Assembly: GCF_024343775.1 (NCBI RefSeq)
Contig: NZ_RJUF01000176.1
Coordinates: 41,644-105,643, forward strand
Origin: Lacihabitans soyangensis
Lineage (GTDB): Bacteria > Bacteroidota > Bacteroidia > Cytophagales > Spirosomataceae
Length of the DNA stretch: 64,000 bases
Direction: 5' to 3'
The translations under genes and the position numbers were made by a program. How positions within the stretch are numbered: the stretch's first letter is position 1; each line of letters begins with the position of its first letter. Under the pieces are notes generated by a model that worked only from the letters and a program-made list of their open reading frames with translations, was not told the origin of the DNA and did not search any database. Shown piece after piece: positions 39,571 to 48,037 of this stretch.

Positions 39571-40329
39571 ATGGATATTCCACATTCAAGAATAAATGCC
39601 ATAAAGTTTATTCACAAATACCTGGAAGACACTGACGTATCAGGAAAAACCGTAATAGATTTATCAGCTGGGAAAGGGTATGTGGCCGGACTTTGGAGCA
39701 ATGCCGGAGCAAATGTACTTGCCTTTGATCTCTATCCTGACTTGATGGAAAACAAAAACATTCAGAGTCAAAAAATTGACCTTAATAAGCCATTCCCTAT
39801 TCAATCCGAAATAGCAGATTTTGTTTTATTAATGGAAACGATTGACCACATTTCAGAACAAAGACTACTTTTCGAGGAAATTAGTAGAATACTCAAAAAA
39901 GATGGCATTTTGATTCTAACTAAACCAAATAATAGCAATATTTCGGGCAGAATAGCCAACCTTTGGCTCGAGTCTGAACGTGGGGATATGTTTTTACCCA
40001 ACGAAAATACAGTTATTGGGTATGATGATGACCGAATTTATATGGGTAGAATATTTTTAATTGGTATACAAAAAATAAGAACTTTGGCCGGCCTGGCAGG
40101 CTTAAAAATACATAAAATTCATAAAAACCAATTTGGTATTAGCTCTTTTATATTTTTCATTTTCATTAGCTGGATGTTTTTCCTTAGAACATATTTAACC
40201 TTCAAAAAAATATCGAAGAATTCATCGAAAGTTGAAAAATCGGCACTGAAAGAGCAATATCTGTTAAATCAAAACCCTACAATACTTTTTCACAAGCACC
40301 TATGTGTAACATTCAAGAAACAGTGCTAA
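39571..40329 (+). CDS. SAM-dependent methyltransferase (class I)
   Basis: The 252-aa product has a Rossmann methyltransferase core: motif I VIDLSAGKGYVAGLW near residue 30, motif II FDLYP, and ADFVLLMETIDHISEQRLLFEEISRILKKDGILILTKPN. The segment after about residue 190 is strongly hydrophobic (SSFIFFIFISWMFFLRTYL), so the protein may be membrane-associated. It opens a group of glycan genes (GT2, DegT, GT4), which suggests methylation of a sugar or lipid-linked glycan. It overlaps the convergent GT2 gene by four bases. Confidence 0.75.
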   Translation: MDIPHSRINAIKFIHKYLEDTDVSGKTVIDLSAGKGYVAGLWSNAGANVLAFDLYPDLMENKNIQSQKIDLNKPFPIQSEIADFVLLMETIDHISEQRLLFEEISRILKKDGILILTKPNNSNISGRIANLWLESERGDMFLPNENTVIGYDDDRIYMGRIFLIGIQKIRTLAGLAGLKIHKIHKNQFGISSFIFFIFISWMFFLRTYLTFKKISKNSSKVEKSALKEQYLLNQNPTILFHKHLCVTFKKQC

Positions 40330-41240
40330 TTGAAAAGGCCAATATCAATAGCTCTATTCTTAAACTTAACTTTCCACCTATCTATCCTTTTTTTTAGCTG
40401 GAGCAGAAATCCCTCCTGTGGTATCGGTGATGGCCCTGTAAAGTCAGTGCCAATTTTGAGGTAATTATTAAAAAAAGTATTACTGCTCATTCCCCATTTG
40501 AGTATAAAATTACTTCTACCGTCGTTTCGTTTTACTCTGGTGGTACTAATGCTTCCAAAATGATAGGCCCTACTGGCACTTACACCTTTAAAATACCTCA
40601 CGCCATAATGCCAAAGTTTTATCATAAAATCTGGATCACTGTACATACCTGGAAAAAACTCAACGCTTAAACCACCGATGGCCCTAAAGACAAAAGTGGG
40701 CAAAACAAGCGGGTACCATTGGCTTCCCGTCCAATCATTTTTAGGGTAGGTGTGATACAAACTTAAAAACTTCTCTTCATCAAACTCCGATGGGTGTCTC
40801 CCAAAGTCTTTATTTGGAATAATGCAAGGAATTTTCTTGTCGTAGGGTTCTAGCATGGTGCCACTGATACACCATTTTTCATCAGTTTGATTGTTTATTT
40901 CGTCTAGCAAAAAACCATCCCAGTTTGGACAGAGGTAGAGGTCATCATCTATTAATACGAGGTTTTCAGAAACAGCTAGATGTGATACCGCGTTGAAACC
41001 ATAGCAAACACCGCAATTTTCTGAACTTTTAGTATAACCGATATCTTTTTGGCTCAAAATCCAGTCTTCAGTGCCGTCATTACCTTCATTGACATGAACC
41101 AATATTTGGTGTTTATAGGAGCTATTTTTTCTAATACTAGCCACTACACATTTTAAATAATCAAGATTGTTCCAGGTCGGAATCAAAATTGAAAAAACTG
41201 GCTCAAAATTTAGCCTTACTTTATGAATTTTATAAATCAT
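40326..41240 (-). CDS. Family 2 glycosyltransferase
   Basis: The 304-aa GT-A glycosyltransferase has the family start FSILIPTWNNLDYLKCVVASIRKN, and the DxD-like metal-binding ENLVLIDDDLYLCPNWD near residue 97. GNDGTEDWI precedes it and SVEFFPGMYSDPDFMIKLWHYG supplies the acceptor-side acidic residues. It transfers a sugar from a nucleotide donor to a growing surface glycan or lipid. It follows the DegT gene after 15 bases on the minus strand and the two are probably cotranscribed. Confidence 0.8.
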   Translation of the reverse strand: MIYKIHKVRLNFEPVFSILIPTWNNLDYLKCVVASIRKNSSYKHQILVHVNEGNDGTEDWILSQKDIGYTKSSENCGVCYGFNAVSHLAVSENLVLIDDDLYLCPNWDGFLLDEINNQTDEKWCISGTMLEPYDKKIPCIIPNKDFGRHPSEFDEEKFLSLYHTYPKNDWTGSQWYPLVLPTFVFRAIGGLSVEFFPGMYSDPDFMIKLWHYGVRYFKGVSASRAYHFGSISTTRVKRNDGRSNFILKWGMSSNTFFNNYLKIGTDFTGPSPIPQEGFLLQLKKRIDRWKVKFKNRAIDIGLFN

Positions 41241-41255
41241 AATTTATACGATAAC

Positions 41256-42404
41256 TCACCAACCGAGCTGTATTACTTCAGCAATGTATTTTACATCTGA
41301 TTCTGACACTTTAGCATGAAGTGGGAGAACAATATATCTGTCCTCCATAGCATCCATATTGGTAAACTTTCCTTCCTGTCTGCCTCCAAAAATAGTGTAT
41401 CGGTCATTTCTAAAATGCACCTGCGAAGATTCTATTTTATGTCTTCTTAAATGGCTCATAAATCCCTCTCGATCATCCACTTCGGCCGTAAGGAGCCAAG
41501 CGGCATGCTCTCTATTCTGATATTCGGAGCCAATAATTCTAATCCCTTTGGTATTCTTTAAATATTCACAATAGAGCTTGTAAAGATTTTGCCTATGGGC
41601 CAAATGCTCATCAAATTCCTCCAAAGATGCCAAACCCATACTGGCAGCTATATCAGTCATTTGGTATTTATAACCTATTTCGGTAATGTCATTATCCCAA
41701 ATTCCTTTTTGTTTTTGAAGTCTATCAATTCCAAACCACCTCAGTCTCTTCGCTTTTTCTAAAAGCTCAGGATCTTTGATAGCCAACATGCCCCCATCAG
41801 CAGTAGTTATATGCTTAATGGCTTGAAACGAAAACATGGAAAAATCACTTTGACTACCTATTATTTCGCCTTTATAGGTAGCACCAAGTGCATGAGCATT
41901 GTCTTCTATTACTTTCAAATTGTATTTCTCAGCCAAGTACCAAATTTTATCCATTTCACACGGCAAACCACCATAATGCACACAAACAATGGCTTTGGTT
42001 TTGGGAGTAATTAATTCTTCAATGGCATCGGCATCGATATTTAGATTATGGTCTATGTCGCAAAAAACGATTTTTGCCCCTATATAAAGAAGTGGGATAT
42101 TAGTTGCTGTGCAAGTGAATACCGGAACGATAACTTCGTCATCTTCTTTAATACCAGATAATAAGTAAGCGAGATGCAATGCATCAGTGCCAGAGCCAAC
42201 GGCCAGACTTTTGCATGGATATGAAAATTTAGATTCGAAGGCTAGTTCAAATTCTTCAACTTTGGGGCCTTGGCCAATCCATCTGCTTTTTAAAACTTCA
42301 TTGATGTAAGTGCCTGCGTTTTTAGGAATGTTAGGATGAAATAAAACGATTCCTTCATTCACATCCATTAACGGATGCTCATTTAGAGATTTTTCTAAGG
42401 TCAT
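41256..42404 (-). CDS. DegT/DnrJ/EryC1/StrS sugar aminotransferase
   Basis: The 382-aa PLP-dependent transferase converts a 4- or 3-keto nucleotide sugar to the amino sugar. The PLP Lys lies in FSFQAIKHITTADGGML near residue 193. The family segments AVGSGTDALHLAYLLSGIKEDDEVIVPVFTCTATNIPLLYIGA and VIEDNAHALGATYKG (Asp for the pyridine nitrogen) are intact. Its likely substrate, dTDP-4-keto-6-deoxyglucose, can be made by rfbB encoded at 31.5 kb. The next gene on the strand is the GT2 glycosyltransferase. The promoter is divergent from the GT4 gene. Confidence 0.9.
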   Translation of the reverse strand: MTLEKSLNEHPLMDVNEGIVLFHPNIPKNAGTYINEVLKSRWIGQGPKVEEFELAFESKFSYPCKSLAVGSGTDALHLAYLLSGIKEDDEVIVPVFTCTATNIPLLYIGAKIVFCDIDHNLNIDADAIEELITPKTKAIVCVHYGGLPCEMDKIWYLAEKYNLKVIEDNAHALGATYKGEIIGSQSDFSMFSFQAIKHITTADGGMLAIKDPELLEKAKRLRWFGIDRLQKQKGIWDNDITEIGYKYQMTDIAASMGLASLEEFDEHLAHRQNLYKLYCEYLKNTKGIRIIGSEYQNREHAAWLLTAEVDDREGFMSHLRRHKIESSQVHFRNDRYTIFGGRQEGKFTNMDAMEDRYIVLPLHAKVSESDVKYIAEVIQLGW

Positions 42405-42468
42405 AACTGGGTTCTTTTAATAAATCTATGCAATTTATAAATAAGTTCTAAATTACCTTATGTGGAGA

Positions 42469-42476
42469 CAAAAATA
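42469..42476 (-). promoter_or_regulatory. -7 element (TATTTTTG) of the DegT-GT2 operon
   Basis: On the minus strand TATTTTTG lies 64 bases before the DegT ATG. It is 7 bases from the -33 element of the divergent GT4 promoter, so the two promoters overlap. Confidence 0.5.
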
Positions 42477-42482
42477 TATTTT

Positions 42483-42513
42483 TTGAGGATTAAATTAGAT
42501 TATCTTACTTTTG
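42483..42513 (+). promoter_or_regulatory. GT4 promoter (TTG-N20-TACTTTTG)
   Basis: TTG at 42483-42485 and TACTTTTG at 42506-42513 with a 20-base spacer are a consensus Bacteroidetes promoter. It covers the TTG at 42511 that keeps the frame open, so translation starts at ATG 42538. Confidence 0.75.
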
Positions 42514-42537
42514 TCAATACCTAAAATAAACTATAAA

Positions 42538-43647
42538 ATGAGAATTGGCTACGATGCAAAAAGAGCCTTCTGTAACAATACAGGCTTGGGTAACTACAGT
42601 AGATTTATAATAGAAAACATCCTGAATTTTAAGGATGAAAATATTGACATTGTCGCATATACTCCAAAAACAAAAGAAGGATATTTTGAAACTTTTCCAA
42701 AAGAAAAAATCCTTCTTCCGCAAAAAAAGCTTTTGTCTTCCATATGGAGATTACACTTCATTAAGAAAGACATAAAAGCAAAAGCCTTAGATATCTTTCA
42801 TGGTTTGAGTAGTGAAATACCCATATTTGTGAATTGGAAAAATACCAAAACTGTAGTAACCGTCCACGATTTAATTTTTCTGAAATATCCCCAATACTAT
42901 AAATATTTTGATGCTCTAATATATAAACTTAAGTACAAATATGCCTGTCACAAGGCAGATAAAATTATAGCTATCAGTCAACAAACTAAAAATGACATAA
43001 TTGAACATTTTGGAATTCCTGAAAATAAAATTGAGGTAATATATCAAAGCATACAAGATATTTACCGAAAAGAAATTAGTGAAAGTGAAAGAAACATAAT
43101 CACGAATAAATACAAATTACAGAAACCATTCATTTTGTCAGTTGGCACTCTAGAACCGCGTAAAAATCAGTTGAATATTGTAAAAGCATTCCATCAACTG
43201 AATGATAAAAATCTAGAATTGATACTTGTGGGCAGAGGCAAAAAATACAAGGACGAGATAATAGCTTACATAGAAAATAACAAAATAGAAAATATTAAAG
43301 TATTAAGCGAGGTAAAAACCGAAGATTTACCTGCAATTTATCAAAGCTGCTTGACATTCATATACATTTCATCTTATGAAGGATTTGGGATTCCAATTGT
43401 AGAGGCTTTGGCTAGCCAAAAATCCATCATTGCTGCAAAAGGATCATGCCTTGAAGAGGCTGCAGGAGAAGGTGCTATCTATATTGAGCCTGACAACATA
43501 AATCAGATAACAGAGGCCGTAAAAGCCATGTCAAACAATGAAGACTTAAGACGAAAACTAGCTCGCAAAGGCCAAGAACATCTCAAGAATTTCGACTCTG
43601 ATTTATTAATTTCCAAGGTAATGAAAGTTTACAAAAGTTTATTGTGA
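42538..43647 (+). CDS. Family 4 glycosyltransferase (GT-B fold)
   Basis: The 369-aa product has a Rossmann N-terminal domain (MRIGYDAKRAFCNNTGLGNYSRFI) and a C-terminal GT4 core: LSVGTLEPRKNQLNIVKAFHQL near 200, and the donor-binding E-x7-E motif in YEGFGIPIVEALASQKSIIAA near 281. It resembles mannosyl- or glucosyltransferases of surface polysaccharide synthesis, acting at the cytoplasmic face. Divergent from the DegT-GT2 operon; its own promoter fixes the start. Confidence 0.88.
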   Translation: MRIGYDAKRAFCNNTGLGNYSRFIIENILNFKDENIDIVAYTPKTKEGYFETFPKEKILLPQKKLLSSIWRLHFIKKDIKAKALDIFHGLSSEIPIFVNWKNTKTVVTVHDLIFLKYPQYYKYFDALIYKLKYKYACHKADKIIAISQQTKNDIIEHFGIPENKIEVIYQSIQDIYRKEISESERNIITNKYKLQKPFILSVGTLEPRKNQLNIVKAFHQLNDKNLELILVGRGKKYKDEIIAYIENNKIENIKVLSEVKTEDLPAIYQSCLTFIYISSYEGFGIPIVEALASQKSIIAAKGSCLEEAAGEGAIYIEPDNINQITEAVKAMSNNEDLRRKLARKGQEHLKNFDSDLLISKVMKVYKSLL

Positions 43648-43754
43648 GGCCATTTTGAAGATTTTAGAAGTTCTATAAAACTTAGCCTAAAATATCTCGT
43701 TAAAATTAGTTCTCATTCAAAATATTTTTCGAAAACATATTTAATTGCACACAA

Positions 43755-43788
43755 AAAGAGCGATTTGGGAAAATCGCTCTATTTTTTT
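43755..43788. terminator. Bidirectional terminator between GT4 and the TPM gene
   Basis: Perfect arms GAGCGATTT / AAATCGCTC (43758-43766 and 43771-43779) with A-runs before and T-runs after, so it can end both converging transcripts. Confidence 0.85.
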
Positions 43789-44587
43789 AATAATCTCCAC
43801 TGGCACCGCCGCCTCCGCCGCTGCCGCCGCCGAAGCCGCCAAAACCTCCACCTCCACCGGACCATCCGCCACCACCGCCACTCGACCATCCGCCGCCCCA
43901 GCTTCCTGTTTGACGACCCCAGCCTGTATAAGTGGTATATGGTGCAGCACTGTCGCTGAGCAATCCGCCACCGCCTCTATTATTTTTACCTATTTTGTAA
44001 AATATCCAGATGATGAATATAATGACCAGTAGAATTATTATAAAACCTAAAAAGGCGTCACCTTCTTCCTCAGGTTCGGCTTTATACTCACCTGCAGCGT
44101 ATTTGAATATCTCTGTAGTACCTTCATCAAGTCCTTCATAGTATTTTAGTTCCTTGAATTTCGGCCCAATAACATTTGAAATGATTCTTTTGGCATACAT
44201 ATCTGGCAGTACGCCTTCCATGCCATAGCCTGTTTGAATGGCTATTTTTCTATCGCCAGGAGCCCATAATAATACTATACCGTTGTTTTTGTCTTTTTGA
44301 CCGACACCCCATTCTCTCAATATTTTCAAAGCCACATCACCAGACTCGTAAGGCTGAACAGACTTAACGATAACAATGGTTAACTGAGAAGAAGTAGAGT
44401 CGTTGTAAGCTACTAGTTTTTGTTCCAAAGCTTGAATTTGAGCAGGACTCAACAAACCTCCTACAAAGTCATTGACTAATTTTGGTGGATTAGGTTTCGC
44501 TGGAATATCTTGCCCAAAACCACTTTGAAGGAAGAAAAATAAAATAATACTTGTAAGATATCTTACTATTGTCTTTTGGTTATCCAC
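43787..44587 (-). CDS. TPM-domain protein with Gly-rich tail
   Basis: The 266-aa product has a signal peptide (VRYLTSIILFFFLQSGFGQ). A TPM (DUF477) domain follows (VNDFVGGLLSPAQIQALEQKLVAYNDSTSSQLTIVIVKSV, GVGQKDKNNGIVLLWAPGDRKIAIQTGYGMEG, RIISNVIGPKFKE), then a single membrane helix (FLGFIIILLVIIFIIWIFY, about 178-196). The last 60 residues are almost pure Gly/Ser/Trp, as in many TPM proteins. The domain would sit outside the membrane. The start is GTG 44587, overlapping the end of the preceding TPM gene by eight bases. The Gly-rich tail raises local GC and creates false frames on the other strand. Confidence 0.85.
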   Translation of the reverse strand: MDNQKTIVRYLTSIILFFFLQSGFGQDIPAKPNPPKLVNDFVGGLLSPAQIQALEQKLVAYNDSTSSQLTIVIVKSVQPYESGDVALKILREWGVGQKDKNNGIVLLWAPGDRKIAIQTGYGMEGVLPDMYAKRIISNVIGPKFKELKYYEGLDEGTTEIFKYAAGEYKAEPEEEGDAFLGFIIILLVIIFIIWIFYKIGKNNRGGGGLLSDSAAPYTTYTGWGRQTGSWGGGWSSGGGGGWSGGGGGFGGFGGGSGGGGGASGDY

Positions 44588-45008
44588 GGCTTATTTCGTC
44601 TGAAATTTCATTCTTATCGTCTGTATTGTATGGAAAATAGTGCTTAAGCTGATTTCCAGCTTCTGTAATACCCAAAGTAAGACCTTTTTCAAAGTCTCCT
44701 TTCTTGAAGTTTTCTCTGAGCAGATCTTTGGTAGAATCCCAAAAAGTCTGACCTACCTTTTCGTTAATACCTTTGTCACCCAAAATAGCAAACTTATGAT
44801 CCTCGTAGGCCAAATAGAACAAAACACCATTGCGTTGGGCAGTTTTATGAAGCGATAAATACTCAAATACCTCGCTCGCCCTTTCCATAGCATCAGCACT
44901 GCTACAGTTTTCTTCAATATGCACTTTTATCTCACCTGAAGTATTTTTTTCAGCCATTTTTATGGCCTCTATGATATTTTTTTGCTGAAGTTCTGAAAGA
45001 ATAAACAT
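44580..45008 (-). CDS. TPM-domain protein (soluble)
   Basis: A 142-aa stand-alone TPM/DUF477 domain without a signal peptide: FILSELQQKNIIEAIKMAEKNTSGEIKVHIEENC, HKTAQRNGVLFYLAYEDHKFAILGDKGINEKVGQTFWDS, LTLGITEAGNQLKHYFP. The DGVLFYLA-like strand and GDKGI turn are the conserved core. The start codon directly follows a hairpin and T-tract after lemA. It overlaps the next TPM gene by eight bases, so LemA and the two TPM proteins belong together. Confidence 0.85.
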   Translation of the reverse strand: MFILSELQQKNIIEAIKMAEKNTSGEIKVHIEENCSSADAMERASEVFEYLSLHKTAQRNGVLFYLAYEDHKFAILGDKGINEKVGQTFWDSTKDLLRENFKKGDFEKGLTLGITEAGNQLKHYFPYNTDDKNEISDEISRG

Positions 45009-45014
45009 AAAAAA

Positions 45015-45034
45015 AGCCCGCCTCTCGACGGGCT
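45015..45034 (-). terminator. Hairpin plus T-tract between lemA and the TPM genes
   Basis: Arms AGCCCG / CGGGCT. On the minus strand the hairpin is followed by seven T and then immediately by the ATG of the TPM gene. It looks like a terminator that would reduce, but not abolish, read-through into the two downstream genes. Confidence 0.65.
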
Positions 45035-45040
45035 ATTTAA

Positions 45041-45634
45041 TTATTTCTTAAAATCGAAATTTACGTCTGGGGCATCTTGTGCTTTTGCAGATGCTTCAAA
45101 AAAGCCCTTAGGAGCAAAACCAAACATACCTGCCAAGATATTCATAGGGAATGATCTAACTGATAGATTATACTCCCCAACTCCACCGTTAAAGTCTCTA
45201 CGTGCTACAGCGATACGGTTTTCTGTTCCAGCCAATTCAGCCTGTAAATCAAGGAAGTTTTGGTTGGCCTTGAGGTTTGGATATTGCTCTACCGAAACCA
45301 TCAATCTGCTCAAAGAACCACTTAGTTGGTCTTGGGCAGCCTGAAACTTCGCCATGTTTTCTGGAGTAAGGTCTTTGGCTTCAAACTTTACTTGAGTAGC
45401 AGATGCCCTTGCTTGAATAACCTCCGTAAGTGTACTTTTTTCGAAATCTGCAGCTCCTTGTACTGTTTTTACCAATGTGCTGATTAAATCCGCACGTCTT
45501 TGATATTGTGTTTGAACGTCAGCCCAAAGTTTTTGAACGTTGTTGTCTTTTCCAACCAAGCCGTTGTATGAGCTACACCCGTACATTCCAAACAACAGAA
45601 GAATTGCTACGATTGCGAGAGTTCCTTTTTTCAT
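45041..45634 (-). CDS. lemA: LemA family lipoprotein
   Basis: The 197-aa product has a lipoprotein signal (LAIVAILLLFGMYGC, lipobox Cys near 20). The helical LemA domain shows NVQKLWADVQTQYQRRADLISTLVKTVQGAADFEKSTLTEVIQARASA, then LKANQNFLDLQAELAGTENRIAVARRDFNGGVGEYNLSVRSFPMNILAGMFGF. The last segment is the LemA hallmark. It probably forms a helical bundle at the inner or outer membrane, with a role in envelope function together with the TPM proteins. First gene of lemA-TPM-TPM. Confidence 0.93.
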   Translation of the reverse strand: MKKGTLAIVAILLLFGMYGCSSYNGLVGKDNNVQKLWADVQTQYQRRADLISTLVKTVQGAADFEKSTLTEVIQARASATQVKFEAKDLTPENMAKFQAAQDQLSGSLSRLMVSVEQYPNLKANQNFLDLQAELAGTENRIAVARRDFNGGVGEYNLSVRSFPMNILAGMFGFAPKGFFEASAKAQDAPDVNFDFKK

Positions 45635-45663
45635 TTTTTAGTCTATTTTATATTAAAATTTGT

Positions 45664-45691
45664 CAAATTTAAATAAAGAATCCAATATCAA
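45664..45691 (-). promoter_or_regulatory. lemA promoter (TTG-N17-TAAATTTG)
   Basis: On the minus strand TTG (plus 45689-45691) and TAAATTTG (plus 45664-45671) with a 17-base spacer lie 30 bases before the lemA ATG. Confidence 0.65.
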
Positions 45692-45740
45692 AAAAAATAT
45701 TATTTATGGATTCTTCAAAAATCATGTTGAGCGGTAGCTT

Positions 45741-47141
45741 TTACCATTTTTTGTTTTTTGGTATCGGATTCCGCGGGTAATTGACACCCTCGGGAAGAGC
45801 CAAATGAAGTTCGTTGATTTCTATTAAAATCTCATTTTCAATACCTGCCAATTCTGGAACCCAATACTTTATAAATTCTGCTTGGGCGTCATATTTTTTG
45901 GCCTGACTGACTGGATTGAAATATCTATCCTCACGGGGATCGGTACCTATTCCAGCTAGGTAATTCCAATTACCCCAGTTACTACAAACCTCATAATCAA
46001 TCAATTGGCTCTCGAAATACATGGCTCCCCACCACCATTCTAGACCCAAATCTTTGGTAAAAAAACTGGCCACATTTTGCCTTCCTCTGTTAGATAAGTA
46101 ACCCGTAAATTTCAATTCCCGCATACAAGCATCTATAAATGGCACTCCTGTTTCACCATCCATCCATTTTTTAAAATGCTCCCTATTTCTTTTCCATTTC
46201 TTGGAAAAATCATGTTTAATACCAGCCCTTTTGAAAAGCCTGATACCAAATTTGAGAGCAATAAAATAGTAGTAGTCACGCCACAACAACTCAAAAATCA
46301 ACCAATAAGTAGAATCATTGGCTCCTCTGATTTCTTCGGCCTTTTTGATTTCCTCGTAGATTTTTCTTGGAGACAAACAACCCAAACTCAAATAAACCGA
46401 AAATTTCGAGGAATAATCTTTACCCAACATTCCGTTTCTGGTTTTCTTGTAGGTATGAATAAGTTCCTTATCCCAAATATATTCCTGAAGTCTTGTCAAA
46501 GCAGCGGTTTCTCCACCTTGAAGGCCCATGGTGTCGTTTGGATGTTTTCCAAAATCCTCATAACCCAAGTCAGTCAAGGAAGGAATAGTCGTGCTTTCAA
46601 GGCTTTGGGGCGAATTAACTGTAACAACTGTTTCGAAAGTAGGCCTAACTTTCCAGAAGTTCTCGACTTTTTTCCTAAAATCTGTGAAAATATCTGGTAC
46701 AAAATGTATCTGAAACGGAAGGTCTCGTACATGCACCAATGTATTACCCCAAAACAAGTCAATGTCTATATTTTTGGTTTTCAATTTTTGTGAAAAAGCA
46801 GCTTCAACGCTTGTTTCCTCTTGCGTAGCCTCTTTAGAAGTGACCACAAACTCGACTTCATACTTTACGGCAATATCAAACAATTCATGCTCAGGAATTC
46901 CAACCTTAACAATCAAATCAGACCCTATGGCTTGGAGGTTTTTTTTCAAATCTGCCAAAGATTCCAACAAGAATTTTAACCTAAATTTGCCCGTGCGTTT
47001 GAAACCTAAAAAAGTATTCTTCAGCAGCCTTGTGTCTATGACATAAACTGGCACTACATCGCCCATCTGAGTAGCTCGTACGAAAGCCTCATTATCGTGT
47101 AACCGCAGGTCGTTTCTAAACCAAAAAAGAACGTTGCTCAT
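45741..47141 (-). CDS. DASH-family cryptochrome
   Basis: The 466-aa flavoprotein has the photolyase N-terminal antenna domain (NVLFWFRNDLRLHDNEAFVRATQ) and the FAD domain with TGVPFIDACMRELKFTGYLSNRGRQNVASFF, LEWWWGAMYFESQLIDYEVCSNWGNWNYLAGIGTDPREDRYFNPVSQ. RGRQNVASF and the WWWGAMYFES block are typical of CRY-DASH rather than CPD photolyase PhrB. These enzymes repair cyclobutane dimers in single-stranded DNA using blue light and may signal. Single gene on the minus strand, followed at its upstream side by DUF547 and a CrtA-like gene. Confidence 0.92.
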   Translation of the reverse strand: MSNVLFWFRNDLRLHDNEAFVRATQMGDVVPVYVIDTRLLKNTFLGFKRTGKFRLKFLLESLADLKKNLQAIGSDLIVKVGIPEHELFDIAVKYEVEFVVTSKEATQEETSVEAAFSQKLKTKNIDIDLFWGNTLVHVRDLPFQIHFVPDIFTDFRKKVENFWKVRPTFETVVTVNSPQSLESTTIPSLTDLGYEDFGKHPNDTMGLQGGETAALTRLQEYIWDKELIHTYKKTRNGMLGKDYSSKFSVYLSLGCLSPRKIYEEIKKAEEIRGANDSTYWLIFELLWRDYYYFIALKFGIRLFKRAGIKHDFSKKWKRNREHFKKWMDGETGVPFIDACMRELKFTGYLSNRGRQNVASFFTKDLGLEWWWGAMYFESQLIDYEVCSNWGNWNYLAGIGTDPREDRYFNPVSQAKKYDAQAEFIKYWVPELAGIENEILIEINELHLALPEGVNYPRNPIPKNKKW

Positions 47142-47202
47142 TGAGAAGTTTTAAAAAAACAAAGTTCCTCAATAGGTTTGGTAAAAGAAACAAAAAGCAG
47201 AT

Positions 47203-47970
47203 TTATTTAAGTGAGCCATTCAATGCCCAATCGTAGGTATTGTAATTTACCTTGGCTTTGGCATCTATTTTAACTTTTGAATATTTGTTTAAAGTCTCCA
47301 CTATAGGCGTTGGCTTGAAATCCATGCCATACCAGTCGAAAATTTTAGAAATGGTAACCTCAGATTTTGAAATCTTGTTCTTCGAGGCATCGTTTACAAA
47401 CTTCTCTCCTTGATTGTGCAATTGTTCGTTAAGTCTTTCAGCAGTAAAGGCCTCATTTCTTAAAGGAGGGCATGATTTTGCAGCACAAACCAAGGCAAAG
47501 TGTATACGTGGTTCGTTGAATTGCTTGCGTATGATACCGTGCTCAATGTTATTCAAATCCATTTTTTTACCGCCAATTACAATAAATTTTACGTCCCAAG
47601 GTGTGTTGACAAACGGAATTTTTATTTTGCTACCTATATCCTTTATACTGGTGAGATTCTGATCGGCGTTATCCAATATTAACTGAATCGTAAATGCATT
47701 GTAGGCATTTATCCAATAAGCCAGTTTTTCATTGTCAGACCATGATTTGGCAGGAGCATTGTTTGAAATCATATCAAGGTATTTTTTCAACTCCTTTTGC
47801 TCTCTCTTAAAACCGCCATAGTTTACTACACCTTTGTCAGTTACATATTTTTTCAAAAGGCCGTTAAAAATTTCGTGAGAAACCGGTGCTGCATTTGAGG
47901 TAGGAGACTCTACCGCAAAACAACTTTGAAGTAGCACTAGGCCGAAAATAAAATTTAAAACGATTTTCAT
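47203..47970 (-). CDS. Exported DUF547 protein
   Basis: The 255-aa product has a signal peptide with a possible lipobox Cys (IVLNFIFGLVLLQSC). The DUF547 core is clear: HEIFNGLLKKYVTDKGVVNYGGF, ISNNAPAKSWSDNEKLAYWINAYNAFTIQLIL, and NNIEHGIIRKQFNEPRIHFALVCAAKSCPPLRNEAFTAERL with conserved His and Cys. DUF547 is often found in the envelope of photosynthetic and marine bacteria; its activity is unknown. It is upstream of the DASH cryptochrome on the same strand and divergent from the CrtA-like gene. Confidence 0.85.
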   Translation of the reverse strand: MKIVLNFIFGLVLLQSCFAVESPTSNAAPVSHEIFNGLLKKYVTDKGVVNYGGFKREQKELKKYLDMISNNAPAKSWSDNEKLAYWINAYNAFTIQLILDNADQNLTSIKDIGSKIKIPFVNTPWDVKFIVIGGKKMDLNNIEHGIIRKQFNEPRIHFALVCAAKSCPPLRNEAFTAERLNEQLHNQGEKFVNDASKNKISKSEVTISKIFDWYGMDFKPTPIVETLNKYSKVKIDAKAKVNYNTYDWALNGSLK

Positions 47971-48037
47971 TACTTAGAGGTTATGATGATAGCTAAACTA
48001 CGAAAAAAGTGAGAGTTTAGTTTAAAATCTTGAAAAT

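Noticed and set aside
43741..44032. Overlapping frames on both strands (Ala/Ser/Gly-rich)
   Set aside because: Frame shadows caused by the GC-rich Gly repeats of the TPM protein tail; the minus-strand 266-aa frame is the real gene.
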